The notes under the pieces: model-generated | The model's input: only the letters and a program-made list of their open reading frames with translations | Database searches by the model: none | What the model was told of the DNA's origin: nothing | Source: Streptomyces longhuiensis | GTDB taxonomy: Bacteria > Actinomycetota > Actinomycetes > Streptomycetales > Streptomycetaceae | Length of the DNA stretch: 64,000 nucleotides | Direction: 5' to 3' | Assembly: GCF_020616555.1 (NCBI RefSeq) | Contig: NZ_CP085173.1 | Location: 4,914,001-4,978,000 of the forward strand | Program-made: the position numbers and the translations under genes | Part shown: positions 7,953-15,940 of the stretch, one piece after another | Layout of the letters: each line of letters opens with the position of its first letter | Numbering within the stretch: position 1 is the stretch's first letter

Positions 7953-8759
7953 ATGTCTGCCCCCCACCAGCGCGAGGCGCGCACCGGAACGGATGTCCGG
8001 CTGCTGAGGGCCGCGGTGTTCACCGCGGTCTGCGTCGCGTTGTCCGCGGCCGGACATGTGCTCGCCTCGTGTGCCACCGTCCCGCTGTGGACGCTGGGCG
8101 TCGGGTTCCTCGCGGTGTTCGCCGTCGCGGCGCCGCTCGCCGGGCGCGAGCGCTCGCTGCCGGGCATCGCCGCCGCTCTGGCGGTCGGCCAGACCGGTCT
8201 GCACACCCTCTTCGGAGTGGGCCAGCACGGCACCATGACGATGGCGCAGACCGCCCAGGAACCCTCGGTCGTGGAGCGCGCGGCCCGGCTCATGTGCGGC
8301 ACGGGCATGGCGGGGATCAGCCCCGCGCAGGCGCAGAAGATCCTGTCGGACGCCGGCGTCGAACCCGGTTCCGGAACGGCGATGCACCACCACGCCGTCA
8401 CCGAAGCGGCCACTTCCATGCCGCTGCTGCCGTCCCTGCCGATGCTGCTCGGGCACCTGCTCGCCGCGGTCGTCGCGGGCTGGCTGCTGCGCCATGGAGA
8501 CCTCGCTCTCGGCCGGCTCGTCCGCCTCTCGGCGAACTCGGCGCACGGAGTCGCCCAGGGGGCGCTCGTTCGTTCCCTGCGCGCCGCTCTCGCTCTCGTA
8601 CGCGCCCTCCGGGCCGGCCTGCCCGGGGCTTCCGAACCGGCGCCCCACGCGGTGCCCATCGAGCTCCTCGCGCCACTGCCCCTGCGCACGACGGCACTTC
8701 AGCACTCGGTGATCAGGCGCGGCCCGCCCGCGGGCGACGCGTTCCGTCTCGCTGCCTGA
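7953..8759 (+). CDS. Conserved integral membrane protein upstream of the copper operon
   Basis: 268 residues with about four hydrophobic segments (about 18-40, 45-62, 70-88, 155-178) and a basic, Ala/Arg-rich C-terminal tail. A loop carries MHHHAVTEAATSM (about residues 145-157), a His/Met patch that could bind copper. It precedes ycnI by 150 bases in the same orientation, which suggests a role in extracytoplasmic copper handling, but no named domain was recognised. ATG 7953 was taken as the start, giving MSAPHQREARTG. Confidence 0.7.
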   Translation: MSAPHQREARTGTDVRLLRAAVFTAVCVALSAAGHVLASCATVPLWTLGVGFLAVFAVAAPLAGRERSLPGIAAALAVGQTGLHTLFGVGQHGTMTMAQTAQEPSVVERAARLMCGTGMAGISPAQAQKILSDAGVEPGSGTAMHHHAVTEAATSMPLLPSLPMLLGHLLAAVVAGWLLRHGDLALGRLVRLSANSAHGVAQGALVRSLRAALALVRALRAGLPGASEPAPHAVPIELLAPLPLRTTALQHSVIRRGPPAGDAFRLAA

Positions 8760-8909
8760 CACGACACACGTACTCCACGCGCGGCCCTTGTACGGGTTCC
8801 CGCACAGCGCGGAGGGATGTCGTGCGGCACGCGCGCGTGTGCCCCTTTCCCGGCACGCGCACTCACCGTTCGTCTGATCCCGCTGAATCCGAGTGGAGTG
8901 GTTTCTGCC

Positions 8910-9671
8910 ATGAAGAAGATTTCTCGCGTCTCCGTAGTCGGCGCCGCCGCCGCGTCCGCCGTCCTCGTGCTCTCCGTCCCCGCCTTCGCACACGTGAGCG
9001 TGCAGCCGGAGGGCGTGGCCGCCAAGGGCGGATACGCCGTCGTGAACTTCAAGGTGCCGAACGAGCGCGACGACGCCGCGACCACCAAGGTCGAGGTCAA
9101 CTTCCCGACCGACCACCCGCTGGCCTCGGTCATGCCCGAGCCCATCCCCGGCTGGACCGCCAAGGTCACCAAGTCCAAGCTCGACAAGCCGCTGGAGATG
9201 CACGGCGAGAAGATCGACCAGGCCGTCTCCCGGGTCACCTGGACCGCCGACGGCTCGGGCAAGGACAAGGGCATCCAGCCCGGCTTCTTCCAGAAGTTCC
9301 CGCTCTCCATCGGGCAGCTTCCCGAGGACACGGACGAGCTCGTCTTCAAGGCGATCCAGACGTACGACAACAAGGAAGTCGTGCGCTGGATCGAGCCGCA
9401 GGCCAAGGGCCAGGAGGAGCCGGAGAACCCGGCTCCCACCCTGGAGCTCTCGGCCGCGACCGAGGACCACCACGGCGGCGCCGCGGCCGACGACAGCGCC
9501 AAGTCCGGTGACGACAAGGCGGCCACGGCCGCGTCCTCGTCCGACAGCTCCTCCGACGGCTCTTCCGGCAGCGACACCACCGCACGCGCGCTCGGCATCG
9601 CCGGCATCGTCGTCGGCGCCGCCGGCGTGGCCTTCGGCGTGCTCGCGGGACGCCGTCGCACCAACAGCTGA
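8910..9671 (+). CDS. ycnI: YcnI family copper-binding protein (DUF1775)
   Basis: 253 residues from ATG 8910 (MKKISRV). A signal peptide ends at AFA, so His28 would be the mature N-terminus (HVSVQPEG), the feature that lets YcnI relatives bind Cu(II) through a histidine brace. The DUF1775 domain follows (about 28-180). A Ser/Asp/Ala-rich linker then leads to one membrane anchor (ALGIAGIVVGAAGVAFGVLAG) with a basic end. First gene of the copper set with sco, ecuC and copCD, which supports extracellular copper binding. Confidence 0.9.
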   Translation: MKKISRVSVVGAAAASAVLVLSVPAFAHVSVQPEGVAAKGGYAVVNFKVPNERDDAATTKVEVNFPTDHPLASVMPEPIPGWTAKVTKSKLDKPLEMHGEKIDQAVSRVTWTADGSGKDKGIQPGFFQKFPLSIGQLPEDTDELVFKAIQTYDNKEVVRWIEPQAKGQEEPENPAPTLELSAATEDHHGGAAADDSAKSGDDKAATAASSSDSSSDGSSGSDTTARALGIAGIVVGAAGVAFGVLAGRRRTNS

Positions 9672-9681
9672 ACCAACCGCG

Positions 9682-9746
9682 GGTGTGCACCGGGGCCGGC
9701 GCAGGCGGCGGCCCTCCACGGCCGCCGGCCGACCCCGGTGCACACC
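9682..9746 (+). terminator. Large hairpin between ycnI and sco (terminator or attenuator)
   Basis: Perfect 14-bp outer stem GGTGTGCACCGGGG (9682-9695) and CCCCGGTGCACACC (9733-9746), with an inner GGCGGCGGCC / GGCCGCCGGCC pairing. No U-tract. It sits between two genes of one pathway, so it may tune the sco/ecuC/copCD level relative to ycnI. Confidence 0.65.
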
Positions 9747-9775
9747 GGCCCGCCTCACATCTGGGACATTTCTCT

Positions 9776-10474
9776 ATGCGCTCTCCCCGTAAGACCCCGC
9801 ACGCAGCTCCTCGCCAGGCCCTCCGTAAGAAGACGCTGCTCGCCGCCGGGCTCATCGCCGCGGCGTCGCTCACCCTCTCCGCCTGCGGCAGTGGCGACGA
9901 CGGCAACAAGCCCGTGGCCGAGGTCTCCGCCGAGACCGGCTCGAACAAGGCCGCGACCGTCCTCGACTCGCCCTTCAAGAAGCCGGACCTCGTCCTCACG
10001 GACACCCACGGCAAGAAGTTCGACCTGCGCGAGCAGACCAAGGGCAAGCCCACGCTGATCTACTTCGGCTACACCCACTGCCCCGACGTGTGCCCCCTGA
10101 CGATGAGCAACATCGCCGTCGCCAAGAAGGCACTGCCCAAGGCCGAGCAGGACAAGCTCCAGGTCGTCTTCGTCACCACCGACCCGGACCGCGACACCGC
10201 GCCCGTCCTCGGCAAGTGGCTCAAGGCGCAGGACCCCGACTTCATCGGCCTGACCGGCGACTTCGCCACCATCCAGGGCAGCGCCCGTACCCTCGGCATC
10301 TCCATCGAGCCGACGGAGAAGGACAAGAACGGCAAGCTCGTCTCGATGCACGGCACGCAGGTCATCGCCTTCTCGCCGAAGACCGACGCCGGGTACGTCC
10401 TGTACGGCGAGGACGCCACCGTGGACGACTACACCAAGGACCTCCCCAAGATCATCAAGGGGGAGCGGCCGTGA
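9776..10474 (+). CDS. sco: Sco1/SenC family copper chaperone lipoprotein
   Basis: 232 residues from ATG 9776. A basic start and hydrophobic stretch end in the lipobox LTLSAC (Cys37). The thioredoxin-like domain carries the Cu site C102-P-D-V-C106 with the distal ligand His192 (VSMHGTQ). Sco proteins pass copper to the CuA site of cytochrome c oxidase; in S. lividans the homologue receives it from ECuC. The stop overlaps the next start by four bases (GTGA), so sco and ecuC are translationally coupled. Confidence 0.93.
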   Translation: MRSPRKTPHAAPRQALRKKTLLAAGLIAAASLTLSACGSGDDGNKPVAEVSAETGSNKAATVLDSPFKKPDLVLTDTHGKKFDLREQTKGKPTLIYFGYTHCPDVCPLTMSNIAVAKKALPKAEQDKLQVVFVTTDPDRDTAPVLGKWLKAQDPDFIGLTGDFATIQGSARTLGISIEPTEKDKNGKLVSMHGTQVIAFSPKTDAGYVLYGEDATVDDYTKDLPKIIKGERP

Positions 10475-11040
10475 GGCGTACACCGCTCGCCCTCGGCGCC
10501 ACCGCGCTGGCGGCCGGACTCTCCCTCACGGCCTGCGGCTCCGGCGACTCGTCGGCCCCGGCGTCCTCCGGCAAGCCCGCGGTGAAGGTCGGCGGGGCGT
10601 TCATACCTGCGCCCGCGGGCGGCGACATGGCGGCCGGCTTCTTCGTCGTCCACAACAGCGGCGGCGCCGACACGCTCACCTCGGTGACCAGCGCCATCGC
10701 CCAGCAGGTCACCCTCCACAGCACCAAGGGCGGGGTGATGAAGGAACAGAAGTCCTTCCCCGTCCCGGCCGACGGCGAGCTCGACTTCGAACGCGGTGGC
10801 AATCACCTCATGTTCGAGAACCTGAAGCAGACGCCCAAGGAGGGCGACAAGGTGTCGGTGAAGCTGCACTTCGCCAAGTCCGGCACCGTCACGGTGACCT
10901 TCCCGGTGAAGGCCGCCACCTACAACCCGACGGCGAAGTCGGCGCACTCGTCGATGGCGTCCATGTCATCGATGTCGTCCATGCCGTCGTCGCAGTCGAT
11001 GCCGTCGCACAAGCCGCACACGTCGCACACGTCGCACTGA
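10471..11040 (+). CDS. ecuC: Extracytoplasmic copper chaperone ECuC (PCuAC family lipoprotein)
   Basis: 189 residues from GTG 10471. Lipobox LSLTAC (Cys22). The PCuAC domain has the Cu(I) ligands His83, Met90, His112 and Met114; the M-x21-H-x-M spacing is exact. The tail from about residue 155 is Ser/Met/His-rich (SSMASMSSMSSMPSS, then SHKPHTSHTSH), a second likely copper-binding region. Function: extracellular Cu(I) carrier feeding Sco. Coupled to sco by a 4-base overlap and 14 bases before copCD. Confidence 0.93.
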   Translation: MRRTPLALGATALAAGLSLTACGSGDSSAPASSGKPAVKVGGAFIPAPAGGDMAAGFFVVHNSGGADTLTSVTSAIAQQVTLHSTKGGVMKEQKSFPVPADGELDFERGGNHLMFENLKQTPKEGDKVSVKLHFAKSGTVTVTFPVKAATYNPTAKSAHSSMASMSSMSSMPSSQSMPSHKPHTSHTSH

Positions 11041-11054
11041 GGGGCTGACCGTTC

Positions 11055-13037
11055 GTGAAGACCATCGCTCCCCGCTTCCGGCACCTGTTGCTGCTGCTCC
11101 TCGCCGTCACCGGCGCCCTCCTCGCCGGCGCCGCGCCCGTCTCCGCGCACGCCGCGCTGACCGGGAGCGACCCGAAGCAGGGCGCGGTGGTCGAGCAGGC
11201 CCCCACCCGGGTGTCCCTGACCTTCTCCGAAGAGGTCGCCCTGTCCGACGGCTCCGTACGGGTCCTCGACCCGGCCGGGAAGCGCGTCGACACCGGCAAG
11301 ACGACCGACCTCGGCGGCACGACCTACGGCATCCCCCTCCACTCCGGGCTGCCCGACGGCACGTTCACCGTCGCCTACCAGGTCGTGTCGGCCGACAGCC
11401 ACCCCGTCTCCGGGGCGTTCACCTTCTCCATCGGCGCCCCTTCCAAGACCACCGCGGCCCTGCCCGACCAGACCGCGGGCGGCGGCGTCGTCGGCGGGCT
11501 CTACGGCATCGCGCGGTACCTCTCCTACGCGGGCTTCATCCTCACCGTCGGCGGCGCGGCCTTCGTCCTCGCCTGCTGGCCGCGCGGAGCGGGCGTCCGC
11601 CCGGTGCAGCGGGTCGTGGTGGGCGGCTGGATCACCCTCACCGGCGCGACGCTCGCCATGCTCCTGATGCGCGGCTCCTACACGGGATCCGGCGCGGTCG
11701 GTGACATCTTCGACCTCACCCTCCTCGGGCAGGTCCTGCAGACCAAGTCGGGCGCGGCCCTGGTGTCACGGCTCCTGCTGCTGGCCGCCGCGGCCCTCTT
11801 CATCGCCGTGCTCTTCGGCGCGTACGAGAAGCGGACCGACCCCAAGGAGAAGAAGGACCTCACCTTCGGGCTCGCGATCGGCGGCGCGGTCGTCGCCGCC
11901 GGTCTCGCCGCGACGTGGGCGATGGCCGAGCACGCCTCCACCGGCATCCAGGCCGGACTCGCCATGCCCGTCGATGTACTGCACCTGCTCTCGGTCGCGG
12001 CCTGGCTCGGCGGGCTCACCACCCTGCTCGTCGCGCTGTACCGGGCGCCCTCGATCGAGGCCACGGCCGTCCGGCGGTTCTCCCGGGTGGCGTTCTGCGC
12101 GGTCTCGACGCTGGCCGCGACCGGGCTCTACCAGTCCTGGCGCCAGGTCGGCTCCTGGTCGGCGCTCACCGGCACCCGTTACGGGCAACTGCTGCTGCTC
12201 AAGATCGGGCTCGTCGCCGTCATGGTCGGCGTCGCCTGGATCTCGCGGAAGTGGACGGGACGTCTGTCGGAGGAGCTCGCCCCGGAGGCCGCCACGACCA
12301 CCGTGATCGAGGAGCTCACGCGGTCGGAGGAGGCGGTGACGGTCCCGACGGGGGGCGCGTCGAAGGGGTCGTCGTCAGGGGACGCCGGGGGCGATCCGGG
12401 GTCCGGCTCCGGTGCCGATACGGGTTCGGCGTCCGCCTCTGACACGGGCTCCGGCTCCGGTGTCGACGACAAGCGGTCCGCCCAGCTCGCACGGCAGCGC
12501 GCCGCGCTCGCCACCGCCCGTGACAAGCGTGTACGGGACGCCGACCCGGGCCGCTCCGGACTACGCCGCTCCGTACTCACCGAGGCCGGCGTGGCCGTCG
12601 TCCTGCTCGTCGTCACCACCGTGCTCACCTCCACCGAGCCGGGCCGCACCGAGGAGGAGGCCAAGGCCGTCACCGCGGCGGCCTCCCAGCGGTCGGGGCC
12701 GCTCTCCCTGAAGCTGCCGTTCGACACGGGCGGCCAGGACGGCAGGGGCACGCTCCTGCTGGACATGGATCCCGGACGCACCGGCAGCAACGACATGCAC
12801 GTCTATGTGGAGCGCCCCAATGGCAAGGCGTTCGACGTCCCCGAGGTGAAGGTCTCCTTCACCCTCGCCGCGAAGAAGATCGGCCCTCTGCCGGTCGTTC
12901 CCGACCACATCGCCACCGGACACTGGAGCGCGAGCGGCGTACAGATCCCCGTGGCGGGCGACTGGAAGATCGCGGTCACCGTGCGCACGTCCGACATCGA
13001 CCAAGTGACCGTCAACAAGAACGCGAAGATCGGCTGA
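11055..13037 (+). CDS. CopC-CopD fusion copper resistance/uptake protein (YcnJ-like)
   Basis: 660 residues from GTG 11055. A signal peptide ends near AHA, with His32 close to the mature N-terminus. The CopC beta-sandwich (about 30-130) includes SADSHPVSG. An eight-segment CopD-type membrane domain follows (about 145-410). A Gly/Ser/Asp-rich linker (about 430-475) leads to another transmembrane helix near 505-520 and an extracellular C-terminal domain resembling YtkA-type domains. It probably moves copper across the membrane. Nine bases from dtpA. Confidence 0.88.
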   Translation: MKTIAPRFRHLLLLLLAVTGALLAGAAPVSAHAALTGSDPKQGAVVEQAPTRVSLTFSEEVALSDGSVRVLDPAGKRVDTGKTTDLGGTTYGIPLHSGLPDGTFTVAYQVVSADSHPVSGAFTFSIGAPSKTTAALPDQTAGGGVVGGLYGIARYLSYAGFILTVGGAAFVLACWPRGAGVRPVQRVVVGGWITLTGATLAMLLMRGSYTGSGAVGDIFDLTLLGQVLQTKSGAALVSRLLLLAAAALFIAVLFGAYEKRTDPKEKKDLTFGLAIGGAVVAAGLAATWAMAEHASTGIQAGLAMPVDVLHLLSVAAWLGGLTTLLVALYRAPSIEATAVRRFSRVAFCAVSTLAATGLYQSWRQVGSWSALTGTRYGQLLLLKIGLVAVMVGVAWISRKWTGRLSEELAPEAATTTVIEELTRSEEAVTVPTGGASKGSSSGDAGGDPGSGSGADTGSASASDTGSGSGVDDKRSAQLARQRAALATARDKRVRDADPGRSGLRRSVLTEAGVAVVLLVVTTVLTSTEPGRTEEEAKAVTAAASQRSGPLSLKLPFDTGGQDGRGTLLLDMDPGRTGSNDMHVYVERPNGKAFDVPEVKVSFTLAAKKIGPLPVVPDHIATGHWSASGVQIPVAGDWKIAVTVRTSDIDQVTVNKNAKIG

Positions 13038-13045
13038 ACCACACC

Positions 13046-14299
13046 ATGGCTGACTCCGAGAACCGGACCGACTCCGGCATCTCCCGACGGCGACTCCTCG
13101 GTACCGCGGGCGCGACGGGCCTCGCCCTGGGCGCCGTGGGCGGCGCCGCCGGCTACGCGACCGCGTCGTCGAACTCCCCCGACGCCGCCGCGTCGCTGAC
13201 CTCCCTCGGCGCGGACCGCGTGATGTTTCACGGGAAACATCAGCCCGGCATCACGACCCCGTTGCAGTCCCGCGGGCACTTGATCGCCTTCGATCTCGCG
13301 CCGGGCGCCGGACGCAAGGAAGCGGCGGCCCTGATGCGCCGCTGGTCGGCCACCGCCGGGCGGCTGATGGCCGGCGAGACGCTCGGCGACTCCGACACCG
13401 ACGTCGCCCGCGACGCCGGCCCGTCCTCGCTGACGCTCACCTTCGGCTTCGGCCACAGCTTCTTCTCGCGTACGGGGCTGGAGAAGCAGCGCCCGGCAGC
13501 CCTCGACCCGCTGCCCGACTTCTTCTCCGACCACCTCGACAAGGCCCGCAGCAACGGCGACCTGTGGGTGCAGATCGGCGCGAACGACGCGCTGGTCGCG
13601 TTCCACGCCCTGCGCGCGGTCCAGCGGGACGCGGGGGAAGCGGCCCGGGTGCGCTGGCAGATGAATGGCTTCAACCGCTCGCCCGGCGCCACCTCCCACC
13701 CCATGACCGCCCGCAATCTCATGGGTCAGATCGACGGAACGAACAACCCGAAGCCGGCCGACGCCGACTTCGACAAGCGGATCTTCGTCCCCGCCGCGGG
13801 CGACCCCGCCTGGATGGCCGGCGGCTCGTACGCCGTCGTACGACGCATCCGCATGCTGCTCGACGACTGGGAGAAGCTGCCAGGGAAGGCGCAGGACGAC
13901 GTCATCGGACGCAAGAAGTCCGACGGCGCGCCCCTGACCGGCGGCACCGAGACCACGGAGCCGGACCTGGAGAGGACCGGCGCCGACGGCAAACTCGTCA
14001 TCCCCATCAACGCCCACGCGCGCATCACCCGGCCCGACCAGAACGGCGGCGCCGCGATGGTCCGCCGACCGTTCTCGTACCACGACGGCATAGGCCACGA
14101 CGGGGTGCCGGACGCCGGGCTGCTCTTCATCTGCTGGCAGGCGGACCCCCTGCGCGGCTTCGTCCCGGTGCAGCGCAAGCTCGACCGGGGAGACGCCCTG
14201 TCCGACTTCATCCGTCACGAGTCGAGCGGACTCTTCGCGGTGCCCGGCGGGGCAGGCGAGGGCGAGTACGTGGGGCAGGCCCTGCTGGAGGCCCATTAG
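13046..14299 (+). CDS. dtpA: Dye-decolorizing (DyP-type) haem peroxidase, Tat-exported
   Basis: 417 residues. Twin-arginine signal SRRRLLG (residues 13-19) with a hydrophobic Ala/Gly segment after it. The DyP signature GQIDGTNNP (distal Asp) and a downstream INAHARITRP segment (probable proximal His and active-site Arg) are present. In S. lividans the homologue DtpA works with copper chaperones in maturation of the oxidase GlxA; the gene order here is the same. Codons 60-64 coincide with a one-mismatch parS. The stop is one base before the pheA start. Confidence 0.9.
   Translation: MADSENRTDSGISRRRLLGTAGATGLALGAVGGAAGYATASSNSPDAAASLTSLGADRVMFHGKHQPGITTPLQSRGHLIAFDLAPGAGRKEAAALMRRWSATAGRLMAGETLGDSDTDVARDAGPSSLTLTFGFGHSFFSRTGLEKQRPAALDPLPDFFSDHLDKARSNGDLWVQIGANDALVAFHALRAVQRDAGEAARVRWQMNGFNRSPGATSHPMTARNLMGQIDGTNNPKPADADFDKRIFVPAAGDPAWMAGGSYAVVRRIRMLLDDWEKLPGKAQDDVIGRKKSDGAPLTGGTETTEPDLERTGADGKLVIPINAHARITRPDQNGGAAMVRRPFSYHDGIGHDGVPDAGLLFICWQADPLRGFVPVQRKLDRGDALSDFIRHESSGLFAVPGGAGEGEYVGQALLEAH
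13225..13238. other. parS-like site (one mismatch) inside dtpA
   Basis: GTTTCACGGGAAAC differs from the consensus GTTTCACGTGAAAC at one base. It is read as part of V-M-F-H-G-K-H in DtpA. Confidence 0.6.
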
Positions 14300-14300
14300 G

Positions 14301-15245
14301 GTGACCAGCATGTCAGCCAGCTACGCGTATCTCGGCCCCCAGGGCACCTTCACCGAGGTTGCTCTGCGCACGCTCCCGGAGACGGCCACCCGGGAGCTCG
14401 TCCCGATGGTGTCCGTGCCCGCTGCACTCGACGCCGTGCGCAACGGCGAGGCCGAGGCCGCGTTCGTGCCGATCGAGAACTCCGTCGAGGGCGGCATCAC
14501 GACGACGCTCGACGAGCTGGTGGCCGGCGAGCCGCTGATGATCTACCGCGAGGTGCTGCTCTCCATCGCCTTCGCGCTGCTGGTCAGGCCCGGTACGCAG
14601 GTGTCGGACATCAAGTCGGTGACGGCCCACCCGGCGGCCCAGCCGCAGGTCCGCAACTGGATGAAGGCGAATCTCGCCGAGGACGTGACGTGGGAGTCCG
14701 CGGCGTCGAACGCGGATGGCGCACGCCTGGTGCAGGAGGGGCGCTACGACGCGGCGTTCGCGGGCGAGTTCGCAGCCGAGCGCTACGGCCTGGTGCCGCT
14801 GGTCACCGAGATCCACGACGCGGAGAACGCGCAGACGCGGTTCGTCCTCGTCGGCAAGCCCGCCCGTCCCGCGGCGCCCACCGGTGCGGACAAGACCTCC
14901 GTGGTCATCTGGCAGCGCGACGACCACCCCGGCGCACTGCTCGAACTGCTCCAGGAGTTCGCGGTGCGCGGCGTCAACCTGATGCTGCTGCAGTCCCGGC
15001 CGACCGGTGAGGGCATCGGGAACTACTGCTTCGCCATCGACGCGGAGGGCCATATCTCGGACCGCCGCGTGGGCGAGGCGCTGATGGGGCTCAAGCGGGT
15101 CTGCCCGCAGGTGCGCTTCCTGGGCTCGTATCCGAGGGCCGGAGTCACCAAGGCGGATGTCCGGACTCCGCGGACGGGGACGTCCGACAGCGACTTCATG
15201 GCGGCGTCCGACTGGCTCGCGCGCTGCCAGGACGGCCGTTTCTGA
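14301..15245 (+). CDS. pheA: Prephenate dehydratase
   Basis: 314 residues converting prephenate to phenylpyruvate in phenylalanine synthesis. The two-lobed catalytic domain (about 6-185) starts YLGPQGTFTE and includes the catalytic Thr in QTRFVLVG. An ACT domain (about 200-285) has GALLELLQEF and LLQSRPTGEGIGNY, the Phe-binding regions. GTG 14301 is favoured because GGAGG (14287-14291) is correctly spaced; ATG 14310 is the alternative. It follows dtpA by one base, probably by read-through. Confidence 0.93.
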   Translation: MTSMSASYAYLGPQGTFTEVALRTLPETATRELVPMVSVPAALDAVRNGEAEAAFVPIENSVEGGITTTLDELVAGEPLMIYREVLLSIAFALLVRPGTQVSDIKSVTAHPAAQPQVRNWMKANLAEDVTWESAASNADGARLVQEGRYDAAFAGEFAAERYGLVPLVTEIHDAENAQTRFVLVGKPARPAAPTGADKTSVVIWQRDDHPGALLELLQEFAVRGVNLMLLQSRPTGEGIGNYCFAIDAEGHISDRRVGEALMGLKRVCPQVRFLGSYPRAGVTKADVRTPRTGTSDSDFMAASDWLARCQDGRF

Positions 15246-15299
15246 AGCCTTCGGGTTCCAGGTCGCGGCGCCTTCGGGCATACGGATTCTGAGGGCTTT

Positions 15300-15319
15300 C
15301 CGGCGTCTTCGGGCGCCGG
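15300..15319 (+). terminator. Candidate terminator after pheA
   Basis: CCGGCG TCTTCGGG CGCCGG hairpin followed by ATTTAGACGTT; it ends the copper-pheA transcription unit. Confidence 0.45.
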
Positions 15320-15360
15320 ATTTAGACGTTCCCGAAACCAGTCCTACCTGCAGATTTTCG

Positions 15361-15777
15361 CCATCCACAGAAGTTATCCACAGGTACGCTTCTCGACCTG
15401 GGGACAAGTCGACACCATCTCGCTACATGGTCGACAAATCGCCCTACAGCCCTCAAGTCCGTCCACAGGCGCGCACGTCACCCCTCGTCCACTCTTTTCC
15501 TGTGATCAACTCTATAGAGCGAACCATTTCCACTCGAAAGTGCGTGTGAGATGGGTTTGGATCGGGAACCCTTCGCCGGGCATGCGGCTTTCGGAACGAT
15601 CTCTTCCGGCATCCACAGATCTTTCGCACAGCCTGTGGATAACTTTTCGGAGGGCCACATACCTGTGGACAACCCCGCTCCCAAGTCCCGCTGCACACAA
15701 GGGGATTTGGTCAAGCGGCCATGCCGCGTCTGCCCCATTTCGGGGAATGGGGCCCTTTTCATTGACCGGCGTCCACA
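15361..15777. other. Cluster of DnaA boxes in the pheA-serS spacer
   Basis: Three exact boxes: TTATCCACA at 15374-15382, and on the minus strand TTATCCACA (15634-15642) and TTGTCCACA (15664-15672). One box has a single mismatch (15399-15407, minus), and four have two mismatches (15361-15369, 15459-15467, 15609-15617, 15769-15777). The 695-base spacer carries no gene. Streptomyces oriC uses TTGTCCACA-type boxes, and DnaA-titrating clusters outside oriC are known in the genus. Confidence 0.8.
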
Positions 15778-15928
15778 GCGTCCGACCGGCCCCGAGAAGA
15801 TCCAATTCGGCCATGCGCTTCACCGCGCCTCGCCGCACCTGGCCTCGCATTGCCGAATTCTTATTCCGGCATATCGGTCATAAGGTAACGCACGGGATAT
15901 CGGTTCGTGCGGTGGAAGCGTGCACCGG

Positions 15929-15940
15929 TAGCCTTGAGGG
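15929..15940 (+). promoter_or_regulatory. Leaderless promoter of serS (-10 TAGCCT)
   Basis: TAGCCT (15929-15934) lies six bases before GTG 15941. This TANNNT-N6-start arrangement is typical of leaderless transcripts in Streptomyces. Confidence 0.5.

Noticed and set aside
7737..9758. Upstream extension of the ATPase reading frame to 9758
   Set aside because: It overlaps the membrane protein and ycnI genes, which have signal peptides and family motifs; the ATPase domain begins at 7736.
15700..15780. tRNA-like folds next to serS
   Set aside because: No T-loop or acceptor stem can be drawn; a hairpin around CCCCATTTCGGGG is the only structure.
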